Assembly: GCF_001461695.1 (NCBI RefSeq)
Contig: NZ_AUTC01000024.1
Span: forward strand, 124,001-188,000
Direction of reading: 5' to 3'
Source: Sinorhizobium fredii USDA 205
GTDB taxonomy: Bacteria > Pseudomonadota > Alphaproteobacteria > Rhizobiales > Rhizobiaceae
Length of the DNA: 64,000 nucleotides
Shown here piece by piece: positions 9,061 to 17,938 of the stretch. A program made the position numbers and the translations under genes. The notes below the pieces were generated by a model. It was not told the origin of the DNA, made no database searches, and saw only the letters and a list, made by a program, of their open reading frames with translations. The first letter of the stretch is position 1; every line of letters starts with the position of its first letter.

Positions 9061-9438
9061 CTATGGTGATGAGCCCCTTCCACGATGTTCATCCAGCCAC
9101 CGCTTCAGGGCCACCGCGTTGTTGTGGCTCTCGTCCCGCGCCGCGTAGAGCAGCGTCACCGGTCCCTTGCCGAGACGTTCGCGCAGTTCCTTCACCGCCG
9201 CCTGCGCCGCCTCGCCTTCGAGCTCCTCGGCATAGGCTTCGCGAAAGGCGTCCCAATCCTCCGGCTTGCCATGGAAGCGCTTGCGCAGCGCGTCGCTGGG
9301 CGCGATGTCCTTCAGCCACAGGTCGATCCGCGCTTTCTCCTTGGCGATGCCGCGCGGCCACAGGCGGTCGACGAGGATGCGCGCTCCGTCCGAGGCTTCC
9401 GGCGCCTCGTAGACACGTTTCAGCTTGAGTGATGCCAT
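9061..9438 (-). CDS. DUF488 family protein
   Basis: 125 residues. The DUF488 pattern is clear: LKRVYEAPEASDGARILVDRLWPRGI near the N-terminus, then WLKDIAPSDALRKRFHGKPEDW, and VTLLYAARDESHNNAVALKRWLDE at the end. Start ATG 9438 is chosen over an upstream GTG at 9474 because GCGGGGA lies just before it and it matches the family start. The family is widespread, small and cytosolic, with no established biochemical role. Confidence 0.85.
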   Translation of the reverse strand: MASLKLKRVYEAPEASDGARILVDRLWPRGIAKEKARIDLWLKDIAPSDALRKRFHGKPEDWDAFREAYAEELEGEAAQAAVKELRERLGKGPVTLLYAARDESHNNAVALKRWLDEHRGRGSSP

Positions 9439-9507
9439 CCGATCCCCGCAAGGAAGTCCCGGGCCGGTCGTCACCGCCCGGCAACAGGCGAACGTAGCGG
9501 ACCTTCG

Positions 9508-9921
9508 CTAGTTGTGGAAGTACGCCTGGATTTCCTCGGGCGTGACCTTGCCGTCGCGGTTGACGTCCACCTTGTCGAAGATCCGTTTATGGATGGTGCT
9601 GATCTCCTCGAAGGACAGCGCGCCGTCATTGTCCGCATCGGTGATGGCGAACATGATCTTCATCATTTGCCGGTGCATCATCCCTCTCCGCATCATCTCG
9701 CCGTGCCGCATCCGGTCGCGCATGCGCTCCCCGCGCCGGCCGTCGCGCATCCCGTCGTCGCGCTGCATATCCGGCCGATCCGCCTGCGCGTCCTGGTCCT
9801 GGTCCGGCGCTTGCCCGGCCGGTGGCATCGGTGCGGGCGTCTGCGCGGCGGCGAAGCCGGCTGGGCTGACGATCATCAGCGCCGCAAGGGCGGCCGCGGT
9901 TGGCAATCTCATCGATGACAT
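9508..9921 (-). CDS. Secreted/periplasmic EF-hand calcium-binding protein
   Basis: 137 residues. The signal peptide is about residues 1-26 (MRLPTAAALAALMIV core, cleavage after AAA/AQ). Next come a Pro/Gln/Asp-rich linker and an Arg/Met-rich segment (RGERMRDRMRHGEMMRR). Two EF-hand loops near the C-terminus, DADNDGALSFEE and DVNRDGKVTPEE, both have the canonical Asp/Asn and closing Glu ligands. Start ATG 9921 follows AAGGAGG at ideal spacing; the longer frame from 9966 is rejected. Likely a periplasmic calcium-binding protein; partner unknown. The Met/Arg/His-rich segment could also bind metal. Confidence 0.8.
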   Translation of the reverse strand: MSSMRLPTAAALAALMIVSPAGFAAAQTPAPMPPAGQAPDQDQDAQADRPDMQRDDGMRDGRRGERMRDRMRHGEMMRRGMMHRQMMKIMFAITDADNDGALSFEEISTIHKRIFDKVDVNRDGKVTPEEIQAYFHN

Positions 9922-10024
9922 GGGATTTCCTCCTTTCGTTCGATGCAGTCCGGCTGGCTGGGTCAAGCGACCTCGCCATCCGGCAAAGGTACGTCCCGCG
10001 CCGGGTCGCGGTGGTCGGCCATGC

Positions 10025-11476
10025 TTATCTTCGACCAGGCGCCGCAGAGCGAACGGCCCGCCAGGCGGCGATCATCGCGTCCGCGGCAACCTCTCCCGCC
10101 CGGTCGTCGGTCAGCCACGAGATGACCGACACGCGCATCACCTTCCGGTCGCGCCAAGTGGCGCCGCCGGCGAAGCAGACGCCGTCGGCCTGCAGCCTCT
10201 CGACCGTCTGTTGCGTGAGCCGGTCGGCTTCCTCCTCCGGCCGACCCGCCCCGAAGCGGACCATGAACTGATTAAGCCCGACCTCGTTCAGAACGGCGAT
10301 GCCGTCTTCGCTGCGCAACCGCTCGGCCATCGCCTGGGCAATCCGGCAATGCCGCTCGACCATGGCTGCGATACCCTGGCGGCCGAGGTGCTTGATCATC
10401 GCCCAGGTGGCAAAGCCGCGAGCGCGGCGCGACAGTTCCGGCACGAAATGGCTGGGGTCCCGCTCGCCCTCGAAGCTCGGCGGCAGATAACTCGCGGCGA
10501 TCGTCATCGCCCGGCGATGGGCCTCTTCGTCGCGAATGATGGCATAGCCGCAATCATAGGGCGTCTGCAGCCATTTATGGCCGTCCGTCGCCCAGGAATC
10601 GGCCTCATCGACTCCTTCGGCAAGCGCCCGCTTCGCCGGGGAGGCACGCGCCCAAAGCCCGAAGGCGCCGTCGACATGGACCCAGGCGCCGATGCGCCGG
10701 GCGACCGGAATGAGAGCTGCAAAATCGTCGAAAGCACCGGTATTGATCTGCCCGGCCTGCAGGATGACGATCGACGGGCCGGAAACTTTCCCCGCCGCCT
10801 CGCCGAAATCCGATGCGCTGATGCGGCCCATGTCGTCGGTCTTGAGCCGGACGAGGCGATCGTGTCCGAAGCCGAGAAACTGCAGCGCCGAGAAGACCGT
10901 CGCATGCGCGTCGTCGCCGATCAGCACGGTGACCGGCGGCGCCCCGAAGAGACCCTGCGCCTCGGCATCCCAGCCGACACGCCTCAGGACCGCGCCGCGT
11001 GCGGCGGCCAGGCAGACGAAATTTGCGAGCGTCGCTCCGGTGGCGAAACCTACGGAACTTTCCCGCGGCAGATCGAGTAGATCGAGCAGCCAATCGGCTG
11101 CAACTGCTTCCGCCGCAGCGGCCGCCGGCGTCGCGTGGTGGTTGCCGGCATTCTGGCCCCAGGCGCCGGCCATCCAATCGGCGGCGACCCCGACCGGATG
11201 CGAACCGCCGATCACCCAGCCGAAAAAGCGCGGTCCGGTCATGGCGTGAAGCCCGGGTTCCGCCCTGGCGACGAGATCATCGATCACCGCGGGCCCGCAG
11301 GCCCCGTCCTCCGGAAGCGGCTCGCGGAACGCCTCCAGCGAGCCGAGATAGGAGACCTCAGGCCTTTGCTGACGATCGGAAATCGTATCGCGGAACCGCG
11401 CGGCATGATCGGCCGCGCGGCGAAAGAGGTCACGAACTGATCCGTCATCCATGCGGCGCCTCTCCTCTCCGCTCAT
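10025..11476 (-). CDS. PLP-dependent decarboxylase (aromatic-L-amino-acid decarboxylase-like)
   Basis: 483 residues; group II pyridoxal-phosphate decarboxylase. The PLP lysine is in DGHKWLQTPYD near residue 300. The cofactor Asp and stacking region are in WVHVDGAFG, and the N-terminal NHHATPAAAAAE segment is typical of this group. ATG 11476 overlaps the stop of the upstream FAD-oxidase gene as ATGA, so the pair is translationally coupled. Substrate cannot be fixed from the sequence; aromatic amino acids, or another amino acid, are possible. The coupling to a flavin oxidase suggests the two act on the same small molecule, which is inference. Confidence 0.85.
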   Translation of the reverse strand: MSGEERRRMDDGSVRDLFRRAADHAARFRDTISDRQQRPEVSYLGSLEAFREPLPEDGACGPAVIDDLVARAEPGLHAMTGPRFFGWVIGGSHPVGVAADWMAGAWGQNAGNHHATPAAAAAEAVAADWLLDLLDLPRESSVGFATGATLANFVCLAAARGAVLRRVGWDAEAQGLFGAPPVTVLIGDDAHATVFSALQFLGFGHDRLVRLKTDDMGRISASDFGEAAGKVSGPSIVILQAGQINTGAFDDFAALIPVARRIGAWVHVDGAFGLWARASPAKRALAEGVDEADSWATDGHKWLQTPYDCGYAIIRDEEAHRRAMTIAASYLPPSFEGERDPSHFVPELSRRARGFATWAMIKHLGRQGIAAMVERHCRIAQAMAERLRSEDGIAVLNEVGLNQFMVRFGAGRPEEEADRLTQQTVERLQADGVCFAGGATWRDRKVMRVSVISWLTDDRAGEVAADAMIAAWRAVRSAAPGRR

Positions 11477-12912
11477 GCCGCGCCGCGCAGCCCGGCCGGG
11501 CGGACGTTCTGGTTCATCCGGAACAGGTTCTGCGGATCGTAGCGGCCCTTGACCTCGAGGAGACGCCGGTAGTTGCCGGCATAGGCCGCCTCGACCCGGT
11601 CGCCCTCGTCCTCGGGCATGAAGTTGATATAGGCCGTGCCGGCGGCATGGGGCTTGGCTGCCTCGAAGAGCCGCCGTGCCCATTCGATGCAGGCCTGGTC
11701 CATTTGCGGTTCGCGCCAGCGGGCGTGGACATTCATGACGAAATGCGAACTGCGCTGCGGGAAGGCGGTCTCCTCCGCGGCGACCCGGCCGGCAGCACCA
11801 CCGACATGGCCGACGAAGATCTCGCATTCCGGTCCCGGCAATTGGCGGACGGCATCGGTAAGGATGCCGATCGTCTGATCCGAAAGCTCCATGAAGTCAT
11901 GGCTCTTCCAGTAGTTGCGGGCGCCGGGCGCCAGCAGCGGATCGAAGGCCTGCTGCCAGGCGGCAAAGGGAGCGGGACCGACGACATCGGCGATCGGCTT
12001 GCCGATTCCGCGTAAGCCCGCCGTCGCCTTTTGACCGGCCTCGAGGTCGCCGCAGTAGCACATCGCCAGCGCGAGGATTTCCTTGCCGTGCCATTCCTCC
12101 GGCAGGAACGGTAGCGGCGGCGCCTGCCGCATGACGACCCAGCAAGTGAGCTCGTCCGGCGCGGTCTCGAGCACCTGCCTGTATTGCTGAAGGACGCTTT
12201 CCGCATCGGCAAAGGGATGCACCACGAGGCCAGCAAGAACCTCGGGGCCAAGCTCGTGAAGCTGGAATTCGAACGCCGTGACGACGCCGAAATTGCCGCC
12301 GCCGCCCCTCAGGCCCCAGAAGAGGTCGCGGTGCTCCGTCTGGCTGGCCCGTACCAGCTCGCCGTTTGCCGTCACCACGTCGGCCGACAGCAGGTTGTCG
12401 ATCGTCAGGCCGAGTTTTCGGGTGGTCCAGCCGAAGCCGCCGCCGAGCGTCAGGCCGGCGATGCCGGTGGTGGAGTTGATGCCGGTTGGCAACGCCAGGC
12501 TGAAAGCCTGGGTTTCCTTGTCGACGTCGGCAAGCGTCGCGCCGGGCTCGACCCAGGCCCGCTTCGTCGTCTGGTCGACGCGCACCGATTTCATCGGCGA
12601 GAGGTCGATCATCAACCCGCCGTCGCAGACCGCATTGCCGGCGATATTGTGTCCGCCGCCGCGCACCGCGACGAGCAACTGGTTCTCCGCCGCGAAGCGA
12701 ACCGCATTGATGACATCGGAAGCGCCGGCTGCCTGCACGATCAGGCCGGGCCGGCGGTCGACCATCGCGTTCCAGATGGTGCGCGCCTCCTCATAGGCCG
12801 GGTCGCGCGCGTCCAGCACCCGCCCGCGCAGCCGCCCCGCAAGGGCCTCGATGGCCGCAGCACTGATCGTTGTCTTTCCTGCTTGCAGATTGGTGAGGCT
12901 CATATCGTTCAT
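11473..12912 (-). CDS. FAD-linked oxidase (berberine-bridge/6-hydroxynicotine oxidase-like)
   Basis: 479 residues. A FAD_binding_4 (PCMH) domain lies near residues 40-210, with RGGGHNIAGNAV supplying the His that usually carries 8-alpha-linked FAD, and GGGFGWTTRKLGLTIDNLL. The BBE C-terminal segment ends in YNRRLLEVKGRYDP-like sequence (visible as GNYRRLLEVKGRYDPQNLFRMNQNV). The second, cysteinyl flavin link of berberine-bridge enzymes seems absent: the corresponding stretch reads INSTTGIAG with no Cys. No signal peptide, so cytosolic. Start ATG 12912 follows GAGGGAGGA. It lies upstream of, and overlaps, the decarboxylase gene. Confidence 0.85.
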   Translation of the reverse strand: MNDMSLTNLQAGKTTISAAAIEALAGRLRGRVLDARDPAYEEARTIWNAMVDRRPGLIVQAAGASDVINAVRFAAENQLLVAVRGGGHNIAGNAVCDGGLMIDLSPMKSVRVDQTTKRAWVEPGATLADVDKETQAFSLALPTGINSTTGIAGLTLGGGFGWTTRKLGLTIDNLLSADVVTANGELVRASQTEHRDLFWGLRGGGGNFGVVTAFEFQLHELGPEVLAGLVVHPFADAESVLQQYRQVLETAPDELTCWVVMRQAPPLPFLPEEWHGKEILALAMCYCGDLEAGQKATAGLRGIGKPIADVVGPAPFAAWQQAFDPLLAPGARNYWKSHDFMELSDQTIGILTDAVRQLPGPECEIFVGHVGGAAGRVAAEETAFPQRSSHFVMNVHARWREPQMDQACIEWARRLFEAAKPHAAGTAYINFMPEDEGDRVEAAYAGNYRRLLEVKGRYDPQNLFRMNQNVRPAGLRGAA

Positions 12913-13146
12913 GATTCGATCCTCCCTCGGTGAACCATGCCCCAGCAGCGCGGCATTCTGCGCCTTTGCCGAGCGTGCGGCAAGCGACGCCGCCGGCCGG
13001 GGTCGGTACTCATTTTGGGTTAGCCAGGCAGAGCTTGCGAACCCCACATGGGCACCGCTATTGTTGCAATCGCGCTGAAAATGCTCCAAGGAACCGCCGG
13101 AACGCCGGCCAGATGGGCCGCAGATTTGGTAGAGGCAGGGTTGGGC

Positions 13147-13914
13147 ATGAAGGTCGTCATTCTCGCCGGCGGATACGGCACCCGCATCTCCGAGGAAAGC
13201 CACCTCAGGCCGAAGCCGATGATCGAGATCGGCGGGCGGCCGATCCTCTGGCACATCATGAAGATCTACAGCCACTACGGCTTTTCCGACTTCGTGATCT
13301 GCCTCGGCTACCGCGGCTACATGATCAAGGAGTATTTCTCCAACTACATCCTGCATCTGTCCGACGTTACCTTCGACATGGCGACGGGCGAGACGATCTA
13401 CCACTCGAGCAAGGCGGAGCCCTGGCGCGTGACGCTGGTGGACACGGGGCCTGAGTCCATGACCGGCGGGCGACTGAAGCGCGTCGGCGAATATCTCGGC
13501 GACACGTTCTGCCTTACCTATGGTGACGGGGTGGCCGACATCGACATCCGCGCGCTGACCGATTTCCACCTCCGTCACGGCCGCGAGGCGACCGTCACCA
13601 GCGTCGTGCCGCCGGGACGCTACGGCGCGCTGGCGATCGAGTCCGGACAGGTGAAAAGCTTCACCGAGAAGCCGGCCGGCGACAACGGCCGCATCAATGG
13701 CGGCTTCTTCGTGCTGAACCGCTCCGTGCTCGACCGCATCGAAGGCGACCACGTGGCCTTCGAAAGCGCGCCGCTCGAAGGGCTGGCGCGTGACGGCCAA
13801 CTGATGGCCTTCCCGCATGACGGATTCTGGCGCCCGATGGACACGCTGCGCGACAAGAACCAGCTCGAAGAGCTCTGGCAACAGAACCGCGCGCCGTGGA
13901 AGCTCTGGTCATGA
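13147..13914 (+). CDS. rfbF: Glucose-1-phosphate cytidylyltransferase
   Basis: 255 residues, the usual size. It makes CDP-glucose from CTP and glucose-1-phosphate. The nucleotidyltransferase N-terminal motif is VILAGGYGTRISEESHLRPKPM; IEIGGRPILWHIMKIYSHYG and the metal-binding YGDGVADI segment near residue 125 also match RfbF. The start ATG 13147 gives the family's canonical N-terminus. The frame extends further upstream to 13048, but that part is not conserved-looking. The stop overlaps the next ATG (ATGA), marking the first step of a CDP-deoxysugar operon. Confidence 0.92.
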   Translation: MKVVILAGGYGTRISEESHLRPKPMIEIGGRPILWHIMKIYSHYGFSDFVICLGYRGYMIKEYFSNYILHLSDVTFDMATGETIYHSSKAEPWRVTLVDTGPESMTGGRLKRVGEYLGDTFCLTYGDGVADIDIRALTDFHLRHGREATVTSVVPPGRYGALAIESGQVKSFTEKPAGDNGRINGGFFVLNRSVLDRIEGDHVAFESAPLEGLARDGQLMAFPHDGFWRPMDTLRDKNQLEELWQQNRAPWKLWS

Positions 13915-14981
13915 GCCATTTGGCCGATCCGAATTTCTGGAGAGGAAAGCGCGTCCTGCTGACCGGCCATACCGGCTTCAAGGGCAGCTGGGCCGGCCTG
14001 TGGCTGACGACAATGGGGGCCCGGGTCACCGGCTACGCCCTGCCGCCCGCATCCGACCCGTCGCTCCATGCGCTGCTGCATGCGGACGGCCTGCCGGACG
14101 GGCAGCTCGGCGACATCCGCGACTGCGAGGCGCTCGCCGCGGTCACACGAAAGAGCGAGCCGGAGATCATCCTGCATATGGCGGCCCAGCCGCTGGTGCG
14201 CGAAAGCTACGTGACGCCCGCCGAGACCTTCGACGTCAATGTCATGGGGACGATCCACCTGCTCGAGGCGGCCCGCGCGGTGCCTTCGGTGAAGGCGATC
14301 CTCGTCGTGACCACCGACAAGGTCTATCGCAACGACGAGAGCGGCCGGCATTTTCAGGAAGGCGACACGCTCGGCGGCCACGACCCCTATTCCGGCTCCA
14401 AGGCGGCCTGCGAGGTCGCGGTGGCGACCTGGCGCTCTGCCTATTTCGACGAACGCGGCATTCGTGTCGCCACGGCCCGCGGCGGCAATGTGATCGGCGG
14501 CGGCGACTTTTCGGCCGACCGGCTCGTGCCCGATATCGTCCGCGCCGCCCTTTCCGGCACCAGGCTCAACATCCGCAGCCCGCTTGCAACGCGTCCCTGG
14601 CAGCACGTCCTTGATTGCCTGAACGGCTATTTCCTCTTCGCCGAAGCGCTCTATAGCGGCGCAAGCGCCGTCGATGCCCTGAACTTCGGCCCCTCGCCCG
14701 CCGAGCCGCAGGTCCCGGTGCGCGATGTGGCGAACGCCATCCAGGCGGCAATGGGGCTCGAAGCCGAATGGGACGACGTCTCGTCGCTCAAGCAACCCCG
14801 CGAGATGCAGACGCTCGGCCTGGACCCGGCGCTTGCCGGCGAGCGCCTCGGCTGGCGCGCCCAGTTCACTCAGCAGCAGGCAATCGACTGGACCGCCCGC
14901 TGGTACGACGGCTGGCGCCGGGGCAAGGCGCCGCTGGAACTTACGCTCGATCAGATCGACGCATTCACGAAAGGCCGCTGA
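13911..14981 (+). CDS. rfbG: CDP-glucose 4,6-dehydratase
   Basis: 356 residues; extended short-chain dehydrogenase. The Rossmann motif GHTGFKGSW is near residue 20, the catalytic pair is in YSGSKAACE, and the Thr is in VVTTDKVY. It converts CDP-glucose to CDP-4-keto-6-deoxyglucose using tightly bound NAD. It starts by ATGA overlap with rfbF and ends by TGATG overlap with the methyltransferase gene, so the three are one translational unit. Confidence 0.92.
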   Translation: MSHLADPNFWRGKRVLLTGHTGFKGSWAGLWLTTMGARVTGYALPPASDPSLHALLHADGLPDGQLGDIRDCEALAAVTRKSEPEIILHMAAQPLVRESYVTPAETFDVNVMGTIHLLEAARAVPSVKAILVVTTDKVYRNDESGRHFQEGDTLGGHDPYSGSKAACEVAVATWRSAYFDERGIRVATARGGNVIGGGDFSADRLVPDIVRAALSGTRLNIRSPLATRPWQHVLDCLNGYFLFAEALYSGASAVDALNFGPSPAEPQVPVRDVANAIQAAMGLEAEWDDVSSLKQPREMQTLGLDPALAGERLGWRAQFTQQQAIDWTARWYDGWRRGKAPLELTLDQIDAFTKGR

Positions 14982-16213
14982 TGTCCCACTCCTGCCGCTT
15001 CTGCTCGAGCCCGCTTCAAACCGTAGTCGCCGATCTCGGCGCAACGCCCTGGTCGAACTCGTTTCTCGAGCCGACCGAGGAAGCGATTGCGCGCGAAAAA
15101 GCCTTCCCGCTGAAGGTGATGGTCTGTTCGGAATGCCTGCTCGTGCAGACCACCGAGACGGTGCCGGCCGACGAGATCTTCAATGCCGACTATCACTACC
15201 TCTCGTCCTTTTCGACGAGCTGGCTGGAGCACTCCCGGCGCTATGCCGAGAAGATGACCGAGCGCTTCGGTCTCGACGGCGCATCGCGGGTCGTCGAGGT
15301 CGCCTCGAACGACGGCTACCTGCTGCAATATTTTGCCGCCAAGCAGATCCCGGTGCTCGGCATCGAGCCGGCCGCCAATGCCGCGAAGATCGCCGAGGAC
15401 CGCAACGTACCGACCCATATCGCCTTCTTCGGCCGCGACACGGCGAACGAACTCGTCGGTCGCGGTATCCGCGCCGACCTGACGGCCGCCAACAATGTTC
15501 TCGCCCATGTCCCGGATATCGCCGACTTCGTCAGCGGCTTTGCCATCCTCCTCAAAGCCGACGGCGTCGCGACATTCGAATTCCCGCATCTGCTGCGGCT
15601 GATCGAGGGTATCCAGTTCGACACGATCTATCACGAGCACTATTCCTATCTGTCGCTCGTCGCCGTCGAGCGGATCTTCGCCGCTTGCGGGCTGAAGGTG
15701 TTCGATGTCGAAGAACTGCCGACCCATGGCGGCTCGTTGCGCGTCTACGCCCAGCCGCTGACCGGCACTCGGGCAGCAACCGAGGGGCTCGCCAAGATCA
15801 GGGCCGACGAGGCAAAAGCGCAGCTCACCGACATGGCGACCTATGTCGCCTTCGGCGACCGGATCGCCGCCGTTTGCGAGGGTTTCCGCGCCTTCCTGCG
15901 AAAGGCGAAAAGCGAAGGCAAGCGGGTGGCCGCCTATGGCGCCGCCGCCAAGGGCAACACCTTCCTCAACGTCTGCGGCGTCACCGCGGCCGACATCGCT
16001 TTCATCGTCGACCGCAACGACCTGAAGCAGGGCAAGCTTTCGCCGGGCAGCCATATCCCGATCCACGAACCGGCCAGGCTCGAAGCGGCGAAGCCCGATT
16101 TCGTGGTCATCCTGCCCTGGAACCTCACCGACGAGATCGTCAACGCCCATTCCTATATCCGCAGCTGGGGTGGCCGCTTCGTCGTGGCGATCCCGGAAGT
16201 GCGGGTGATCTGA
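14981..16213 (+). CDS. Nucleotide-sugar C-methyltransferase (TylC3/NovU family)
   Basis: 410 residues. It has the three-part architecture of sugar C-3 methyltransferases. The N-terminal zinc-binding domain carries CRFC at residues 5-8 and CSEC near 49. A SAM-binding Rossmann domain follows (VVEVASNDGYLLQYF near 107), including YHEHYSYLS, the active-site segment. The C-terminal domain contains YGAAAKGNTFLN. Acting on a 4-keto-6-deoxy CDP-sugar it would give a 3-C-methyl branched sugar. Translational overlap with rfbG supports this substrate. The exact carbon and stereochemistry are inferred from the family. Confidence 0.85.
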   Translation: MSHSCRFCSSPLQTVVADLGATPWSNSFLEPTEEAIAREKAFPLKVMVCSECLLVQTTETVPADEIFNADYHYLSSFSTSWLEHSRRYAEKMTERFGLDGASRVVEVASNDGYLLQYFAAKQIPVLGIEPAANAAKIAEDRNVPTHIAFFGRDTANELVGRGIRADLTAANNVLAHVPDIADFVSGFAILLKADGVATFEFPHLLRLIEGIQFDTIYHEHYSYLSLVAVERIFAACGLKVFDVEELPTHGGSLRVYAQPLTGTRAATEGLAKIRADEAKAQLTDMATYVAFGDRIAAVCEGFRAFLRKAKSEGKRVAAYGAAAKGNTFLNVCGVTAADIAFIVDRNDLKQGKLSPGSHIPIHEPARLEAAKPDFVVILPWNLTDEIVNAHSYIRSWGGRFVVAIPEVRVI

Positions 16214-16241
16214 CCTTTCAGAGGCCATCGAGCCCAATGGA

Positions 16242-16275
16242 AAAAGCGGCGCTCGCATTCGCGGACGCCGCTTTT
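16242..16275. terminator. Bidirectional terminator between convergent sugar genes
   Basis: A 10-bp stem AAAAGCGGCG / CGCCGCTTTT with a 14-nt loop that can pair further (CGC..GCG). The A and T tracts flank both sides, so it can serve both the plus-strand methyltransferase and the minus-strand CmcI-like gene. Confidence 0.75.
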
Positions 16276-16316
16276 GAATGTTTCGAGACCGGCTCTTCGC
16301 AGCAGCCGATCAGCAA

Positions 16317-17093
16317 TCACAGCCTCTTCAGGAAACCGTCCGGCGCAACGGTGACCATCAGCTTGTTGTGAACCGACCTGTCGATGTCGAACTCCGGATG
16401 GGACTGCAGATAGCTGTGCACGGCGGTCTTCGGGTTGTCGCCGACGTCCCAGGGACGATCGCTGAAGAAACCGGCCGGCAGGTCTTCCACCAGCGTGTCG
16501 AACACGACGCAATAGCAGCCGGGTGTCACCAAAGGCGCATAGGCCTCGAGCTCGGCAAGCACATGCGCGTGGGTGTGCATGGAATCGAGGCAGACCATGA
16601 CGCGCTTGTAGCCTGCCGATGCCTCACGGACCTGCTGGACGATCTCGGGATCGATCGCTGAGCCCTGGAACATCTGGATGCGGCTTGCCATTGGGTGGCT
16701 TTCGATCGCCGCACGATTATGCGCGCGAATGTCGATGTCGATGCCGATCACCTTGCGCTTCGATTGGCTCGGATCGAACGAAACGCCCGCCTCGATCGCG
16801 TCGCACATGTCGAGCATGGCGAGCAGCGAGGCGCTGAGGATCAGCGAGCCGCCATGGGCGATGCCGGTTTCGATGACCAGATCCGGACGGGTCGACCAGA
16901 TCAATTCCTGCATCGCCACGATATCCTGCGGATACTGGATGATCGGACGGCCGAGCCAGTCGAAATTATAGACGTAGCGCTTCGCCATCGAGGCTTCGCG
17001 CCACTGATCGGAAAGTGCCTGGAATTCACCGTCGCGACCATAGCCGTCGACCGTGGCTGCCCGTTCGGAGCGGAATTGTTCGATAGGGTCCAT
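16317..17093 (-). CDS. CmcI-family (cephalosporin hydroxylase-like) methyltransferase/hydroxylase
   Basis: 258 residues. The CmcI-type pattern is clear. ETGIAHGGSLILSASLLAML provides the SAM-site glycine loop and IGIDIDIRAHNR its acidic residue. CLDSMHTHAHVLAELEAYAPLV and YCVVFDTLVEDLP complete the core. Named for cephalosporin biosynthesis, relatives in polysaccharide loci are often sugar O-methyltransferases, which is the likelier role beside CDP-sugar genes. Start ATG 17093 has GGA seven bases upstream; a TTG at 17111 is less likely. It is last in a three-gene minus-strand unit after the epimerase/reductase. Confidence 0.75.
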   Translation of the reverse strand: MDPIEQFRSERAATVDGYGRDGEFQALSDQWREASMAKRYVYNFDWLGRPIIQYPQDIVAMQELIWSTRPDLVIETGIAHGGSLILSASLLAMLDMCDAIEAGVSFDPSQSKRKVIGIDIDIRAHNRAAIESHPMASRIQMFQGSAIDPEIVQQVREASAGYKRVMVCLDSMHTHAHVLAELEAYAPLVTPGCYCVVFDTLVEDLPAGFFSDRPWDVGDNPKTAVHSYLQSHPEFDIDRSVHNKLMVTVAPDGFLKRL

Positions 17094-17107
17094 GTCGGGT
17101 CCTGTCT

Positions 17108-17938
17108 TCAAGTGGAAGGCCGCAGATCGAGATCGGTCTCCGATCCGCTCATGCCTAGAATTTCAGAGATGCGCTCTAGCACAGGTGCGGCTGCAAAAGC
17201 GAACTCGTCTTGCACCCGGTCGATGGAAATCGGCGCCAGAGAAACGGTCGATGCCTTGTCGTTCACGGCGACAGTGCATCCCGTCCGGGATTGCATGGCC
17301 CTGCACCAGTCCGCGTGGCTGGTCTGCCTGCCGCTCGCCACGTTGTAGACCGAATGTCGCCCTTGCTCGGCAATCCTGAGCAAGAGATCGACGGCATCGT
17401 CGATCCAGATATAGTCCTTGGCTGACTCGAACGCCGTCTGAAGCTGGATGTGCCCGGTCCTCGCTTCCCCGCACAACGCCCCGACGAACGTATCCGCCTG
17501 TGCTTCATCCGGGCCTACGACATTCGACAGCCGGGCCACCCGCACGTTTTCGCGCCCCGAGGCAAGGCAGATCGCCTCCCCCGTCAGCTTGGAAAGATTA
17601 TAGAGGTCGGATGGATTGAGTGGAGCAGCCGACAGGTGGGCGCTCTCGCGCGTATCCGTGCCGTTTGCATAGACCCGTGTCGAGGAAAGATAGAGGAAGG
17701 AGGAAAAGGCGTTCCGTCGCAGAATGTCCGCCGCGAGCGAGACGTGGGCCTCGACCGTGTCGAACGGCCGGGTGCGGAAATCGGCAGTCAGGCCGATCGC
17801 ATAGATGACGTGGCCGAGATCCTGGCCGGCAAGCGGCAACTCGGCACGGCTGGGGACATTGACGACATGTCCGAGTTCGCGCAACCGGCGGACCAGGTTG
17901 CGCCCGATGAAGCCAGAGCCGCCGAGAACCGTGAACAT
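17108..17938 (-). CDS. NAD-dependent sugar epimerase/reductase
   Basis: 276 residues; extended SDR. The N-terminal cofactor motif is VLGGSGFIGRNLVRRLRELG and the catalytic Tyr/Lys pair is in LYNLSKLTGE, with FLYLSSTRVY before it. It is shorter than typical nucleotide-sugar epimerases (about 310). The likely role is reduction or epimerisation of the 4-keto group of the CDP-deoxysugar; RfbJ/StrL-like 4-ketoreductases have this form. It begins by TGATG overlap with the acyltransferase gene. Confidence 0.75.
   Translation of the reverse strand: MFTVLGGSGFIGRNLVRRLRELGHVVNVPSRAELPLAGQDLGHVIYAIGLTADFRTRPFDTVEAHVSLAADILRRNAFSSFLYLSSTRVYANGTDTRESAHLSAAPLNPSDLYNLSKLTGEAICLASGRENVRVARLSNVVGPDEAQADTFVGALCGEARTGHIQLQTAFESAKDYIWIDDAVDLLLRIAEQGRHSVYNVASGRQTSHADWCRAMQSRTGCTVAVNDKASTVSLAPISIDRVQDEFAFAAAPVLERISEILGMSGSETDLDLRPST

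Noticed and set aside
8730..9148. Short plus-strand frames in the gap after the cyclase
   Set aside because: They run through the nested palindromes of the RIME-like element and lack any ribosome site or recognisable sequence.
9439..9474. Longer start for DUF488
   Set aside because: GTG with no ribosome site; the ATG at 9438 has GCGGGGA and fits the family start.
13048..13146. N-terminal extension of rfbF
   Set aside because: Adds 33 residues before the canonical MKVVILAGGYGTR start, with no ribosome site and no family match.
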